Shown here one piece after another: positions 51,516 to 60,351 of a stretch of DNA of 64,000 bases (its first letter is position 1; the number at the start of each line of letters is the position of its first letter). The notes below the pieces were generated by a model. It saw nothing but the letters and a program-made list of their open reading frames with translations. It made no database searches and was not told where the DNA came from. Origin of the DNA: CBDIHP01 sp965279195 (GTDB taxonomy: Bacteria; Planctomycetota; Planctomycetia; Isosphaerales; Isosphaeraceae); assembly GCA_965279195.1 (NCBI GenBank), contig CBDIHP010000021.1, positions 1-64,000 on the forward strand, read 5' to 3'. A program made the translations under genes and the position numbers.

Positions 51516-52664
51516 CTTGCCGTCCTTGAGTTTCTTGAGTTCGTCCTGAAGGGCCTGGATCTCCTTCGCCTGGTCGGCCTTGATCTGCTTCAGGAGGTCC
51601 TGCGACTGCTTCAGGAGAGACTCGATCCGCTGGATGGCGTTCGGATCGGCGACCGATTTGGGACCGGATTCCGGTTGAGTGGATAGGAAGAACTGGGTCT
51701 CACCCGACTTCCCAGGCTCGGTGAAGACGAAGCTGTACATATCCTTCCCGTGGAAGTTCGTGACCGTCTTCCCATCGAGCAAGACCCCTGGCTGCACCCG
51801 ATAGGTCTGCGACTGCAACACGTCCGTGGCCCTGTTCAGGGATCCATAGTACTTGGAAATATAATCCTCCGTCCGCTTCTCGGGCGTCACCTCGATCGTG
51901 AGGGACCTGCCCTCGCGAAGCAGGCTGAGTTTGAGCGCCTTGCCCCCGGACGCCTGAATCCGCTCCACGAGCTTTTCACTGCTGGCGATGGTGTCGTCGT
52001 CGATCTTCAGGAGCAGGTCGTTCTTGTGGATCCCGGCCTTGTTGGCGGGGCTGTCGGGGGTCACATCGGTGATGAGCAGGCCATGCTTTTCCTCCAGGCC
52101 GAGTTGATCGCGGAGCGTCCCGTCGACCGGAGACACCGGGATTCCGAGCCAGTAGCGTGCCTTCAGCGGCTGGCTCCGCGAGATATCCGTCACCTTCAAG
52201 ATGATCCGCTTCCCCTTCCGCAAGACGGTCACCTCGGGGTGCGTCTCGCCGGGGAGGAGCAACGACCGTTCGAGCGAATCCGGCGACTTGATCGGCTTGC
52301 CATCCACTTCGAGCAGGATGTCGTGGACCTTGACCCCGGCCTTCTCGCCGGGCTGCTTCGGCCCGACCTGCGTCACAACGTAGGCTTCGCCCGACTTCAG
52401 CCCGAGTTGCGAGACGAGAGCCTCGTCAGCGGGTTGGAGTGACACCCCGAGCGAATTCGCCGAGGTCGGGTGTCCGAAGACCTCCCAGAGGACCGTATCG
52501 GGTCGAGACTGCGCGGCAGGGGCGGTGCCGATCTTGCCCTTCACGATGGTCGGTTCCTGAGCGGGCTCGTCCTGCACCACGAGGGTGCCCAGGCAGGTCG
52601 ACGCCCCCATCGCGAGGCCGAGGACGCCACGGACGAACGCCTTTTTGCATCCAATACCATTCAT
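51513..52664 (-). CDS. secreted protein with two PDZ domains
   Basis: A 383-residue exported protein. Signal region: KKAFVRGVLGLAMGASTCLG. PDZ domain 1 is at about residues 70-150 (GVSLQPADEALVSQLGL, GEKAGVKVHDILLEVDGKPI), and PDZ 2 at about 165-250 (GTLRDQLGLEEKHGLLITDV, NKAGIHKNDLLLKIDDDTI). A linker and a C-terminal coiled coil (IQRIESLLKQSQDLLKQIKA) follow. There is no protease domain, unlike DegP. ATG 52664 has AAGGAG 8 bases upstream. It follows the anti-sigma gene by 32 bases and is likely co-transcribed with it, suggesting a periplasmic sensor or target of the sigma factor. Confidence 0.8.
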   Translation of the reverse strand: MNGIGCKKAFVRGVLGLAMGASTCLGTLVVQDEPAQEPTIVKGKIGTAPAAQSRPDTVLWEVFGHPTSANSLGVSLQPADEALVSQLGLKSGEAYVVTQVGPKQPGEKAGVKVHDILLEVDGKPIKSPDSLERSLLLPGETHPEVTVLRKGKRIILKVTDISRSQPLKARYWLGIPVSPVDGTLRDQLGLEEKHGLLITDVTPDSPANKAGIHKNDLLLKIDDDTIASSEKLVERIQASGGKALKLSLLREGRSLTIEVTPEKRTEDYISKYYGSLNRATDVLQSQTYRVQPGVLLDGKTVTNFHGKDMYSFVFTEPGKSGETQFFLSTQPESGPKSVADPNAIQRIESLLKQSQDLLKQIKADQAKEIQALQDELKKLKDGK

Positions 52665-52696
52665 GTCATGACTCCTTAGAGCAAACAAAACATCCG

Positions 52697-53341
52697 TCAA
52701 TACGGGATCTGCCCGACGTACTTGACCTGGACCTGATCGACGGGGATCGCGACGCGGCGGCCGTCGTCGAGCCCCAGGGAGACGACTTCGCGATTCTCGC
52801 GGAGTTCGTAGCCCTGCCGCTCCCAGACGCTCCGGACATACTCGGGGACCATGGGCCTGGCTTGCTCAGTGAGCCGATCCTTCAAGTTCGTGCCGGAAAG
52901 CACCGGGATGGGGATCGAGTTCCCCGGCGCCTCGCCCGGCCTGGTGAGCTGCACGAATCCCGCCAGCCTGGGAGCGTCCGGCAAGGGGGCGACCGGGGGA
53001 TTCGCCGCGACCGTGGGCTCGGGCGTTTCGCGACGGAGCATGGTGCCGGACAGGACGCCCAGCCCAAATAGCGACGACATGACGCACGCGGCCGCCAGCC
53101 AGCGATGGCGTCGCCTGGCCGGGGGCGGGGCGGGGCTGGGTCGTGCCAGGACGACCACCTCGCGGATGGCGGGCGCCCAGGCCTGGTTTTCGAGGAACGC
53201 CAGGGCGCAGAGCTTCCAGGCGTCGGGGCGGCGGTCGAGTTCCAGGAGCAATTCCCGTCGCTCGGGTTCGCCGAGTTCGTTATCCACCAGCCGGTCGATC
53301 CGGCGGAGCAGGTCGGGTTCGATCGATTCGCGGCCGCTCAT
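52697..53341 (-). CDS. probable membrane anti-sigma factor
   Basis: A 214-residue protein: an N-terminal helical cytoplasmic part (EPDLLRRIDRLVDNELGEPE, as in anti-sigma domains, residues about 1-55), one membrane helix (about 81-100) and a periplasmic C-terminal domain. No zinc-finger HxxxCxxC is seen, although a lone Cys is present. It starts with ATG overlapping the sigma-factor stop (ATGA), which makes translational coupling and partnership with that sigma factor likely. Confidence 0.7.
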   Translation of the reverse strand: MSGRESIEPDLLRRIDRLVDNELGEPERRELLLELDRRPDAWKLCALAFLENQAWAPAIREVVVLARPSPAPPPARRRHRWLAAACVMSSLFGLGVLSGTMLRRETPEPTVAANPPVAPLPDAPRLAGFVQLTRPGEAPGNSIPIPVLSGTNLKDRLTEQARPMVPEYVRSVWERQGYELRENREVVSLGLDDGRRVAIPVDQVQVKYVGQIPY

Positions 53342-53880
53342 GGGTCAACCTCGATCACGCGGGCGGCGGTGAGTTCCTGGCGGAGCCTCTGCCGGGCGCG
53401 GTGGAGCCGGGATTCTATGGCGGGTTCGGTCTGGCCGAGGTGCTCCGCCAGCTCGCGGTAGCTCCAGCCCTCGGCGTATTTCAGGATCAACACCTCCGCA
53501 TCCCTCGGCGTGAGGCGGGCGAGGGCGTCGCGGACGAGCTGATGGCGTTCGGCGTCGAGCAGCCACGAGAGCGGGTCGGGCTCGACGCGTTCGGGGTCGT
53601 GGATGCGGAGCCGGTCGGCGTAGCGGCCTTCGAGCTTGGACTTGCGCCCGAGCCCCCGGCGGTAGAGGAGCGCCTTCAGCACGGCGAGCCGGTAGAGCCA
53701 GGACGCGACCCGCGAGGGGTCGGAAACCGGCGCCTTCTGCTCGACGGCGGCCAGCGAGACCTCCTGCATGACCTCGTCGACGGCCTGCCGTTCCCGAGTC
53801 CTTGCGAGCACGACGAGCCGGAGCCAGCGGTCGTGCCGCCGGAGCTGATCGTCCCAGTCGATTTCGAGCGTGGCCGCCAT
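53338..53880 (-). CDS. ECF-type RNA polymerase sigma factor
   Basis: A 180-residue sigma-70 family protein with region 2 (RLVVLARTRERQAVDEVMQE, then WLYRLAVLKALL) and region 4 (LTPRDAEVLILKYAEGWSYR, ELAEHLGQTEPAIESRLHRA), without regions 1 and 3, i.e. ECF type. ATG 53880 is chosen because homology begins there. It is first in a sigma/anti-sigma/PDZ operon on the minus strand, divergent from the FMN reductase gene. The signal it answers to is unknown. Confidence 0.9.
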   Translation of the reverse strand: MAATLEIDWDDQLRRHDRWLRLVVLARTRERQAVDEVMQEVSLAAVEQKAPVSDPSRVASWLYRLAVLKALLYRRGLGRKSKLEGRYADRLRIHDPERVEPDPLSWLLDAERHQLVRDALARLTPRDAEVLILKYAEGWSYRELAEHLGQTEPAIESRLHRARQRLRQELTAARVIEVDP

Positions 53881-54025
53881 GATCCGTCCGCCGGTCGCGC
53901 CTTGACTTGGTCGGGTCTCTCCGCATCGACGATTGGTAGTTTCCGAGGCCCCTCCCCGTCCTTCGCGCTTTTTTGCGAGAATCGTCGGATTGGATCCGCC
54001 CCTCATCCGCCGCAGAGGTCTCGAA

Positions 54026-54592
54026 ATGATCGCAATGATCCTGGGAACGAACCGACCGGGCAGCCTCACGAAGCAGCTCGCCCCGACCCTGGCGGCCCAC
54101 TACCGCGAGTTGGGCGAGGACGTCGACGTGATCGACCTGGCCGACCTCCCCCCGGAGATCTTCTCGCCGCTTTCCTACGCCAACAAGCCCGAGGCGTTCG
54201 CACCCTTCCTCAACCGCCTCCGCGCGGCCGATGCGTTCCTGGTCGTCTCGCCCGAGTACAACGGCAGCATCCCCGGCATCCTGAAGTACTTCATCGACAT
54301 GCTGCCGACCCGCGAGCTGTTCGAGCACATGCCCGTGGCCTTCATCGGGCTCGCCGCGGGCCAGTGGGGTGCGTTGCGGCCGATCGAGCAGCTCCAGTCA
54401 ATCTTCGGCTACCGCAACGCCTTCCTCTTCCCCGACCGCGTCTTCATCCCCAACGCTGGCGCATCCTTCGATGCCTCCGGCACGTTCCATGACCCCTCCG
54501 TGCTCGCGCGGATCCAGGCGCAGGCCATCGGATTCGTCGACTTCATCGCCCGGGTCAAGCCGTTGCGGCCGGTGGGCGATCGGCCGGAGTAA
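54026..54592 (+). CDS. NAD(P)H-dependent FMN reductase family protein
   Basis: A 188-residue flavodoxin-like protein. MIAMILGTNRPGSLTKQLAPTL has the FMN phosphate loop, and VVSPEYNGSIPGILKYFIDM is the classical flavin-contact PEYN motif of NADPH-dependent FMN/azo/chromate reductases. ATG 54026 or 54035 could be used. It converges with the gene at 54602 (9 bases between). Physiological substrate unknown. Confidence 0.85.
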   Translation: MIAMILGTNRPGSLTKQLAPTLAAHYRELGEDVDVIDLADLPPEIFSPLSYANKPEAFAPFLNRLRAADAFLVVSPEYNGSIPGILKYFIDMLPTRELFEHMPVAFIGLAAGQWGALRPIEQLQSIFGYRNAFLFPDRVFIPNAGASFDASGTFHDPSVLARIQAQAIGFVDFIARVKPLRPVGDRPE

Positions 54593-54601
54593 CCGCGGCG
54601 G

Positions 54602-56428
54602 TCAACGCTCGGGGTGGAGCCGGAACGCCTTGATGGCAGCCCCGGCCCTGGGGTCGTCGAGACGCTCCAGGGACGCCCTCGCCTGGAGTTGGATCACGCC
54701 CCAGCCGTCGTCGAGCGCCCGGACCAGGCGCCGGAAGGCCGCCTCGCGGTCGGGCGTCTTCTCGACCGCCTTCCAGTAGTCGGCGGTGGTGAACGAACCG
54801 TCGGGCGAGAGGCGCAGGCCCGGCGGCAGCGGGCCCACCTCGGGCGGGATCGTCAGGAAGAACCCATCGGCGAGCGTGATCGCGAGCCGGGCCTGCGGCG
54901 ACGGCGGGGGCGGCGGCTCCTCGTCGGGGTCGGGGGGCAGGGGGTGCGGGTTCTCGGGCTCCATCCCCCTCGCCATCAGCCGCGCGGCCAGGTGGCGGAC
55001 GGACGGGTCTGTCGTCCGGGCGAGCTTCGCCGTCTCCGTCCGGGCCAGGAGCGAGAGCCGTCCGCCTTGCTCAGCGAGCGTCTCCATCAGGTACAGGCGG
55101 ACGCGCGCCGAGTCGTCCTTGAACAGCCACCAGAGGCTGAACCAGGGGACCTCGCCGCGCCTCGCGATGGCCCGCAACGCCTGGCCCCTGGCGTCCGCAT
55201 CCTGGTTGGCGAGGTAGTCCGACAGGATCCGCGAACTTTCGTCGTCCTGCGCCTCGCTGGCGAGGCGGATCCAGTGGGGGCCCACGATGGCGAGCATGGA
55301 CAGGCGAGTCTGACCGTCGACGACCTTCCTGCGGGCCAGTTCCCGATGCGATGGCCACCTCCTGGAGAATTCCGCGGCGCCCAGCTCAATTACAAGCGTC
55401 TTGATGTCGGCATCCACGAGTTCGATCGCGGGCAAATCCCTGGCCTGGTCGCGGAATCGCAGCAACTCCGACCGGCCGTCGCCCGTCGCCAGGACCAGGA
55501 AATCCCCCTGGCGATCGACCGCGATCGCCGCCGGGCTGAGCCCCTCCGGGCACCTCGCCCAGGGCCTCGCGGTCCCCGTCGTGTCCACGAGGTCGAGCCG
55601 GCCCGATCTCCGACCGACCAGCCATTTCCCGATCCTCCCCCTGACCTCATCGAACCAGGACAGGCAGGTCGGGGGATCGCCCGCCAGGTCCGCGGCGTAG
55701 GGGAGATTCTCGGGGCGATCGGTCTCGCACCATCCCCTCGGGGCGTTGTGAAATCCGCCCGAAAGGACCCGCATCAACCGGCCCCTCCCGGATGACATCG
55801 CGTCGACGACGAACGGCTCGAACCGGTCATTCCAGGCAAGCCCGCGGATCTCCCCGAAGCCGCTCGCGACGACTTCCAGGTCCGCCCCGTCGGGGCCGAA
55901 CCGCAGGACGCCTGAGTTCATCACGATGTCATGACCCGAGTGTTCGGACGCCGTGAGGAGGCGATGGGAATGCCAGGTCTCCGGCCCGGGTGAGGGGCCG
56001 CTCGAAAAGGCGAGGTAGATGCGACCTTCGGGGCCGACGCCCAGCTTGAGCGTCGGAGGGAGATCCCCCGCAGCCTGGAAACCCCAGACGATCTTCCGCG
56101 CCTGGATTCCTTTACGCTTCCGGACTGCGCCGTCGAGCCGGATCACCCCGTTGCGTTCGGCCACGAAGAGGTCATCCCCCAGGATCGCGAGCCCCGAGAA
56201 ATGGGCCGGCTGAGCCGGCCGGTAGAGCACCTTCGGCGGCGCGTTCGCATCCTCCATCACATAGACGGCCTCGCGACCGGCCACGAAGATCCGCCCGGCC
56301 GGGTCCGCGAGGATCTCCGAGAGGCCCGGCTCGGGGAGCGTCGCCAGCCTGCGGGCGGTCGGCTCGTCCGCCGGGCAGACCGAGGGGGCAACCGCCAGGA
56401 TCCACGCGATCAGATATCGGCACTTCAT
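54602..56428 (-). CDS. secreted beta-propeller/HEAT-like protein of unknown function
   Basis: A 608-residue exported protein. The signal peptide is MKCRYLIAWILAVAPSVCPA. Residues about 30-340 form a repeated strand pattern (IFVAGREAVYVMED, LGDDLFVAERNGVIRL, GPEGRIYLAFSSGP, VDRQGDFLVLATGDGRSELL) resembling an NHL or glucose/sorbosone dehydrogenase-like beta-propeller. About 340-490 is helical and HEAT-like (SRILSDYLANQDADARGQAL, RARLYLMETLAEQ-type). A Pro-rich linker (PPDPDEEPPPPPSP) precedes a final domain. No heme-binding CxxCH motif. Role unknown. Confidence 0.65.
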   Translation of the reverse strand: MKCRYLIAWILAVAPSVCPADEPTARRLATLPEPGLSEILADPAGRIFVAGREAVYVMEDANAPPKVLYRPAQPAHFSGLAILGDDLFVAERNGVIRLDGAVRKRKGIQARKIVWGFQAAGDLPPTLKLGVGPEGRIYLAFSSGPSPGPETWHSHRLLTASEHSGHDIVMNSGVLRFGPDGADLEVVASGFGEIRGLAWNDRFEPFVVDAMSSGRGRLMRVLSGGFHNAPRGWCETDRPENLPYAADLAGDPPTCLSWFDEVRGRIGKWLVGRRSGRLDLVDTTGTARPWARCPEGLSPAAIAVDRQGDFLVLATGDGRSELLRFRDQARDLPAIELVDADIKTLVIELGAAEFSRRWPSHRELARRKVVDGQTRLSMLAIVGPHWIRLASEAQDDESSRILSDYLANQDADARGQALRAIARRGEVPWFSLWWLFKDDSARVRLYLMETLAEQGGRLSLLARTETAKLARTTDPSVRHLAARLMARGMEPENPHPLPPDPDEEPPPPPSPQARLAITLADGFFLTIPPEVGPLPPGLRLSPDGSFTTADYWKAVEKTPDREAAFRRLVRALDDGWGVIQLQARASLERLDDPRAGAAIKAFRLHPER

Positions 56429-56452
56429 GGCGGTTGCCTCGGACGGCGTCGT

Positions 56453-58111
56453 TCAGTCCACGGACCTGGAAGGCTCGGGAGTCTCGGGCTCGGGAGTCGG
56501 GGGCTCGGGAGTCTCGGGCTCGGGAGTCGGGGGCTCGGCCTTCTTCGCGAGGGGCGGGGCATTCGACCGGACGAACCGGGCGATGTACATGGCGTCGGAG
56601 TCGGCCTCGTGCGGCCAGACCTGGAGCGTGCCGTCGGTCGCCAGGCCGGTGACCGGGTGAGGGAACGGGTCGAGCTGGAATTCCGGATGCGCGGCCAGGA
56701 AGGCGGCGACGACGTTCCGGGTCTCGGCCAGCGTCACCGTGCAGACCGAGTAGACCAGCGTGCCGCCGGGCCGGACGCCCTTGGACCCGAGTCCGAGGAT
56801 CTGGAGCTGGGTCTCGGCGAGGCGCGCGATGGCATCCTTCCGGAGCGACCAGCGGGCGTCGGGGTTCCGGCGCCAGGTGCCGATGGCGGAGCAGGGGGCG
56901 TCCACCAGCACGCCATCATATTTGCCGGACTTGCCGACGACGTGCTTGCCGTCCCAGTGCTTGGTGGTGATGTTGCGGAACGGGCTGCGCCGGGCGCGCC
57001 GGACGGCTTCCTTGATGCGGTTCTCGTTGACGTCCGAGGCGATGACCTGCCCCTTGCCCTTCATCATCGCGGCGAGGTGGATTGCCTTGCCGCCGGCCCC
57101 GGCGCAGACGTCCCACCAGCGCTCGCCGGAGTCGGGGTCGCAGACCATGCCGACGAACTGGGCGGCGAGGTCCTGGATCTCCAGGTCGCCGCGTTCGAAG
57201 GCCGGGATGTGGTGCAGGTCGGCATCGTTCTCGACCTTGGCGGCGAACGTCAGCTTGCGGTGGATCCAGGGCTTGATGCCGGCCGCCGTCAGTTCCTTCC
57301 AGAGCACGTCCGGCTCGGCCACCTGGGCACGGACCCAGAGCGGGGCGGGCTTCTGGAGGCTCTCCAGGAATTGCAGGAACCGCAGCTTCGGCGTCCCCAC
57401 GCCCGGGGGCAGGGGGAGCTGGTCGCGGAGCCAGTCGGGGAACAGCTTCCAGGGGTCGCCGACGACGACCCGCCCCTCGTTGAGCCGCTTCCAGCCGTCG
57501 GCCCGGGCGGTCCAGTTGGGGGCGTCGCCGACGGGCACGAGCCGCGACGGGTCCTTCTCCAGGTTCCTCGCCCAGATGCGGCAGACGGGGTGGACCTGGG
57601 TGGAGTCGAGCAGCCAGGCCAGGAGCATCCGGGCCTCGATGCGGTCGAGGTGGAGCGTGTCGATCCAGCCCGCCCAGCGGAACAGCGCGAAGACCGCCCG
57701 GCTCACGAACCGGTGATCGGGCAGCGCCAGGTCGCGCCTGAGCCTCAGCTCCTGCGCGATCGCCCGGTCGGCCCGCTTGCCCTCATCGAGCACCCCTCGC
57801 TCGACCTTCCAGGCGACATCGCACGCGACCTTCGCCAGTTCATCCAGGGGCGCGACGTGCAGCACCTCGCGGCGCGCCGGCGTGACCTCGACCTTGTTGC
57901 CGCGCCCCGGTCGCTTGCCGACGGGCGCGTCGGTCTCGTCATCCTTGATCTTGCGGAGCAGGTTCGCGCTGGGGCGGAACGGCCTCGCCCCCGGGCCCGA
58001 CTTGGGCCTCTGGCTCGGCGGCAGCCCCAGCGGAGGCTGCACCGGCCCCGGGCCGGAAGTCGGGCGGGCAGGACGGGGTCGGGAACTCGGACGTTTCGGG
58101 GGCCGGGGCAT
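56453..58111 (-). CDS. RsmB/NOP2-type rRNA (cytosine-C5) methyltransferase
   Basis: A 552-residue SAM-dependent RNA methyltransferase. The N-terminus is basic and Pro-rich, then a NusB/RsmB-like helical part appears (about residues 90-250). The catalytic domain has DVCAGAGGKAIHLAAMM (SAM loop), ASDVNENRIKEA, VDAPCSAIGTWRRNPDARW (motif IV PCS, Cys about 406) and LVYSVCTVTLAETRNV (motif VI Cys about 453), the two-Cys signature. The C-terminus adds a repeated PEPETPEPPT stretch encoded by a 30-base tandem repeat. The exact rRNA position is not determinable. Confidence 0.85.
   Translation of the reverse strand: MPRPPKRPSSRPRPARPTSGPGPVQPPLGLPPSQRPKSGPGARPFRPSANLLRKIKDDETDAPVGKRPGRGNKVEVTPARREVLHVAPLDELAKVACDVAWKVERGVLDEGKRADRAIAQELRLRRDLALPDHRFVSRAVFALFRWAGWIDTLHLDRIEARMLLAWLLDSTQVHPVCRIWARNLEKDPSRLVPVGDAPNWTARADGWKRLNEGRVVVGDPWKLFPDWLRDQLPLPPGVGTPKLRFLQFLESLQKPAPLWVRAQVAEPDVLWKELTAAGIKPWIHRKLTFAAKVENDADLHHIPAFERGDLEIQDLAAQFVGMVCDPDSGERWWDVCAGAGGKAIHLAAMMKGKGQVIASDVNENRIKEAVRRARRSPFRNITTKHWDGKHVVGKSGKYDGVLVDAPCSAIGTWRRNPDARWSLRKDAIARLAETQLQILGLGSKGVRPGGTLVYSVCTVTLAETRNVVAAFLAAHPEFQLDPFPHPVTGLATDGTLQVWPHEADSDAMYIARFVRSNAPPLAKKAEPPTPEPETPEPPTPEPETPEPSRSVD
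56473..56538. repeat. 30-bp tandem repeat in the methyltransferase 3' end
   Basis: A 30-base unit (ggctcgggagtctcgggctc and ten further bases) is repeated about twice. It encodes the PEPETPEPPT repeats in the C-terminal tail of the RsmB-like protein. Such repeats can change copy number by slippage. Confidence 0.7.
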
Positions 58112-58173
58112 GGGCGGGATTTCGTTTCTCGTTCGGAGCCGATGCGATTCGATCGGAGGACTTCGATGTCAGA

Positions 58174-60246
58174 TCAGGGGCGGGGGCGACGCTTGGCCGA
58201 CGCCCGATGGGGGCGATATCCGCCGGATCGCCGGGGCTCGGCCACCGGGACCTTCGGGGCCGGCTTCGCCCCGGGCGGGTTGGGGATTCTGTGAACGAAT
58301 TCCCCCTGGCCGACCGCCTGGTTCGCCTTCTCCATGCGGGCCTGGAGGGCGACCTTGGGGGGGGTGGCGGGGATGAGGGCGTCGCAGCCATTGCCGATGA
58401 GGTCGGCGCGGTTGGCCTTGAGGAGGGCCTCGCGGACCTCGAAGTAGTTCTCGGGCTTGAAGAACTGGAGCAACGCGCGCTGGAGCTTGCGGTCGCGGAG
58501 GTGCTTGGCGGTGAAGACTTCCTCGCCGGTGAACGGGTCGAGGCCCGTGTGGTACATGCAGGTGGCGATGTCGAACGGGGCGGGGATGAAGTCCTGGACC
58601 TGGTCGGGCTTGTAGCCGTTCCGCTTGAGGAACAGGGCCAGGTCGATCATCGCGTTGAGGTCGCTGCCGGGGTGCGAGGCGATGAAGTAGGGGACGAGGT
58701 ACTGCTTGGGCTTGCCCGCCTCGGCGCTCGCCTCGTTGAAGGCGTCGGCGAAGCCGCCGAAGTCGACGATGTCGGGCTTCTTCATCCGCTTGAGCACCTC
58801 GGGGTCGGCGTGCTCGGGCGCGACCTTGAGGTGGCCGCCGACGTGGTGCGCGGCCAGTTCCTTCATGTATTCCGGCGAGCGCTGGGCGAGGTCGGTCCGG
58901 ATGCCCGAGGCCACCAGGACCTTGTTCACCCCGGGCACCTCGCGGCTCTCCCGCATCAGCTCGACCAGCGGGCCGTGGTCGGTGCCCAGGAGCTTGCAGA
59001 CCTTCGGGTGGACGCACGACAGCCGCTTGCAGCGGGCCTCGACCTCGGGCTTCGTGCAGCGCATCTGGTACATGTTCGCGGTCGGGCCGCCGATGTCGGA
59101 GACGGTCCCCTTGAACTCGGGATCCTTCCCCATCCGGCCCAGTTCGGTGAGGATCGACTCCTTCGATCGAGACTGGATGATCCGCCCCTGGTGCGCGGTG
59201 ATCGAGCAGAAGGTGCAGCCGCCGAAGCAGCCTCGCATGATCGTGACCGAATCCTTGACGGTCTCGAACGCGGGGATCCTGTCGTTGCCGTACTTCGGAT
59301 GCGGCCGGCGGGTGTAGGGGAGCCCGTAGATCCGATCCATGTCCTCCTGGCTGATCGGCAACGACGGCGGGTTGGCGACGACGGCCTGGCGGTCGTGGTA
59401 CTGCACGAGCCGCTTGGCGTTGAGCGGGTTCGTCTCCTGGTGGATCAGCTTGGTCGCCAGGGCGAACCTGTGGCGGTCGGTCTTCACGTCCTCGAACGAC
59501 GGGATCACCAGCGCATCGGCCGGGGGCGTCTCCTTCGCACCCAACGCATACGCAACCCCTCGCATGTCGCGGAGATCCTTGACACTCTGGCCCGATTCGA
59601 GACGGCGGGCGATCTCGACGATGGACTGCTCGCCCATCCCGAAGACGACGAGGTCGGCCTTGGAGTCGAGCAGGATCGACCGCTTGACGGTATCCGACCA
59701 GTAGTCGTAATGGGCCAGTCGGCGGAGGGACGCCTCGACGCCGCCGGCGATGACCGGGACGCCGGGGAAGGCCTCGCGGGCGCGCTGGCAGTAGGGCATG
59801 GTGGCGCGGTCGGGCCGGAGGCCGATCTTGCCGCCGGGGCTGTAGGCGTCGTCGTTGCGGACCTTCTTGTTGGCCGTGTAATGGTTGATCATGCTGTCCA
59901 TGTTCCCAGCGCTGATGCCGAAGAACAGGCGAGGCCGGCCGAACTCCTTCCAGGGCTCCGCGCTCCGCCAGTCGGGCTGGCTGAGGATCGCGACCCGGAA
60001 CCCGGCCGCCTCCAGCACGCGCCCGAGGATCCCCATCGCGAACGCCGGGTGGTCGACGTAGGCGTCGCCCGAGACGAGCACGACGTCCACGGCATCCCAG
60101 CCGCGCGCGTCCATCTCCTTCCGCGTGGCCGGCAGCGGCGGGCGCGGGAGGTCAAAGATCGGCAGCACGGGCAGTTGCGTCGGGGCGACGTTGGCTTCCG
60201 TCTGTCGGTCGGAGCAGGGCGGGGCACTGGGGGTCACGACGTCCAT
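58174..60246 (-). CDS. YgiQ-family radical SAM protein
   Basis: A 690-residue protein of the UPF0313/YgiQ family, radical SAM enzymes of unknown reaction. The 4Fe-4S/SAM motif is CFGGCTFCS, near residues 339-347. An N-terminal B12-binding-like domain is suggested by DVVLVSGDAYVDHPAFAMGI and GFRVAILSQPDW. The family segments VIAGGVEASLRRLAHYDYW and HLKVAPEHADPEVL are clear. ATG 60246 is chosen over a TTG further upstream. The Pro/Arg-rich C-terminal tail is extended. It lies 62 bases before the methyltransferase gene on the same strand. Confidence 0.88.
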   Translation of the reverse strand: MDVVTPSAPPCSDRQTEANVAPTQLPVLPIFDLPRPPLPATRKEMDARGWDAVDVVLVSGDAYVDHPAFAMGILGRVLEAAGFRVAILSQPDWRSAEPWKEFGRPRLFFGISAGNMDSMINHYTANKKVRNDDAYSPGGKIGLRPDRATMPYCQRAREAFPGVPVIAGGVEASLRRLAHYDYWSDTVKRSILLDSKADLVVFGMGEQSIVEIARRLESGQSVKDLRDMRGVAYALGAKETPPADALVIPSFEDVKTDRHRFALATKLIHQETNPLNAKRLVQYHDRQAVVANPPSLPISQEDMDRIYGLPYTRRPHPKYGNDRIPAFETVKDSVTIMRGCFGGCTFCSITAHQGRIIQSRSKESILTELGRMGKDPEFKGTVSDIGGPTANMYQMRCTKPEVEARCKRLSCVHPKVCKLLGTDHGPLVELMRESREVPGVNKVLVASGIRTDLAQRSPEYMKELAAHHVGGHLKVAPEHADPEVLKRMKKPDIVDFGGFADAFNEASAEAGKPKQYLVPYFIASHPGSDLNAMIDLALFLKRNGYKPDQVQDFIPAPFDIATCMYHTGLDPFTGEEVFTAKHLRDRKLQRALLQFFKPENYFEVREALLKANRADLIGNGCDALIPATPPKVALQARMEKANQAVGQGEFVHRIPNPPGAKPAPKVPVAEPRRSGGYRPHRASAKRRPRP

Positions 60247-60351
60247 GATGGTCCAGGCAACGGGATGCAATTGAGTCCGGGCGCGGTTCAATCCCGTATT
60301 ATTGCGGGTTCCTGCCCTTTTGGCCAGGGGTGGAGTCGCCGCGATCCATTC

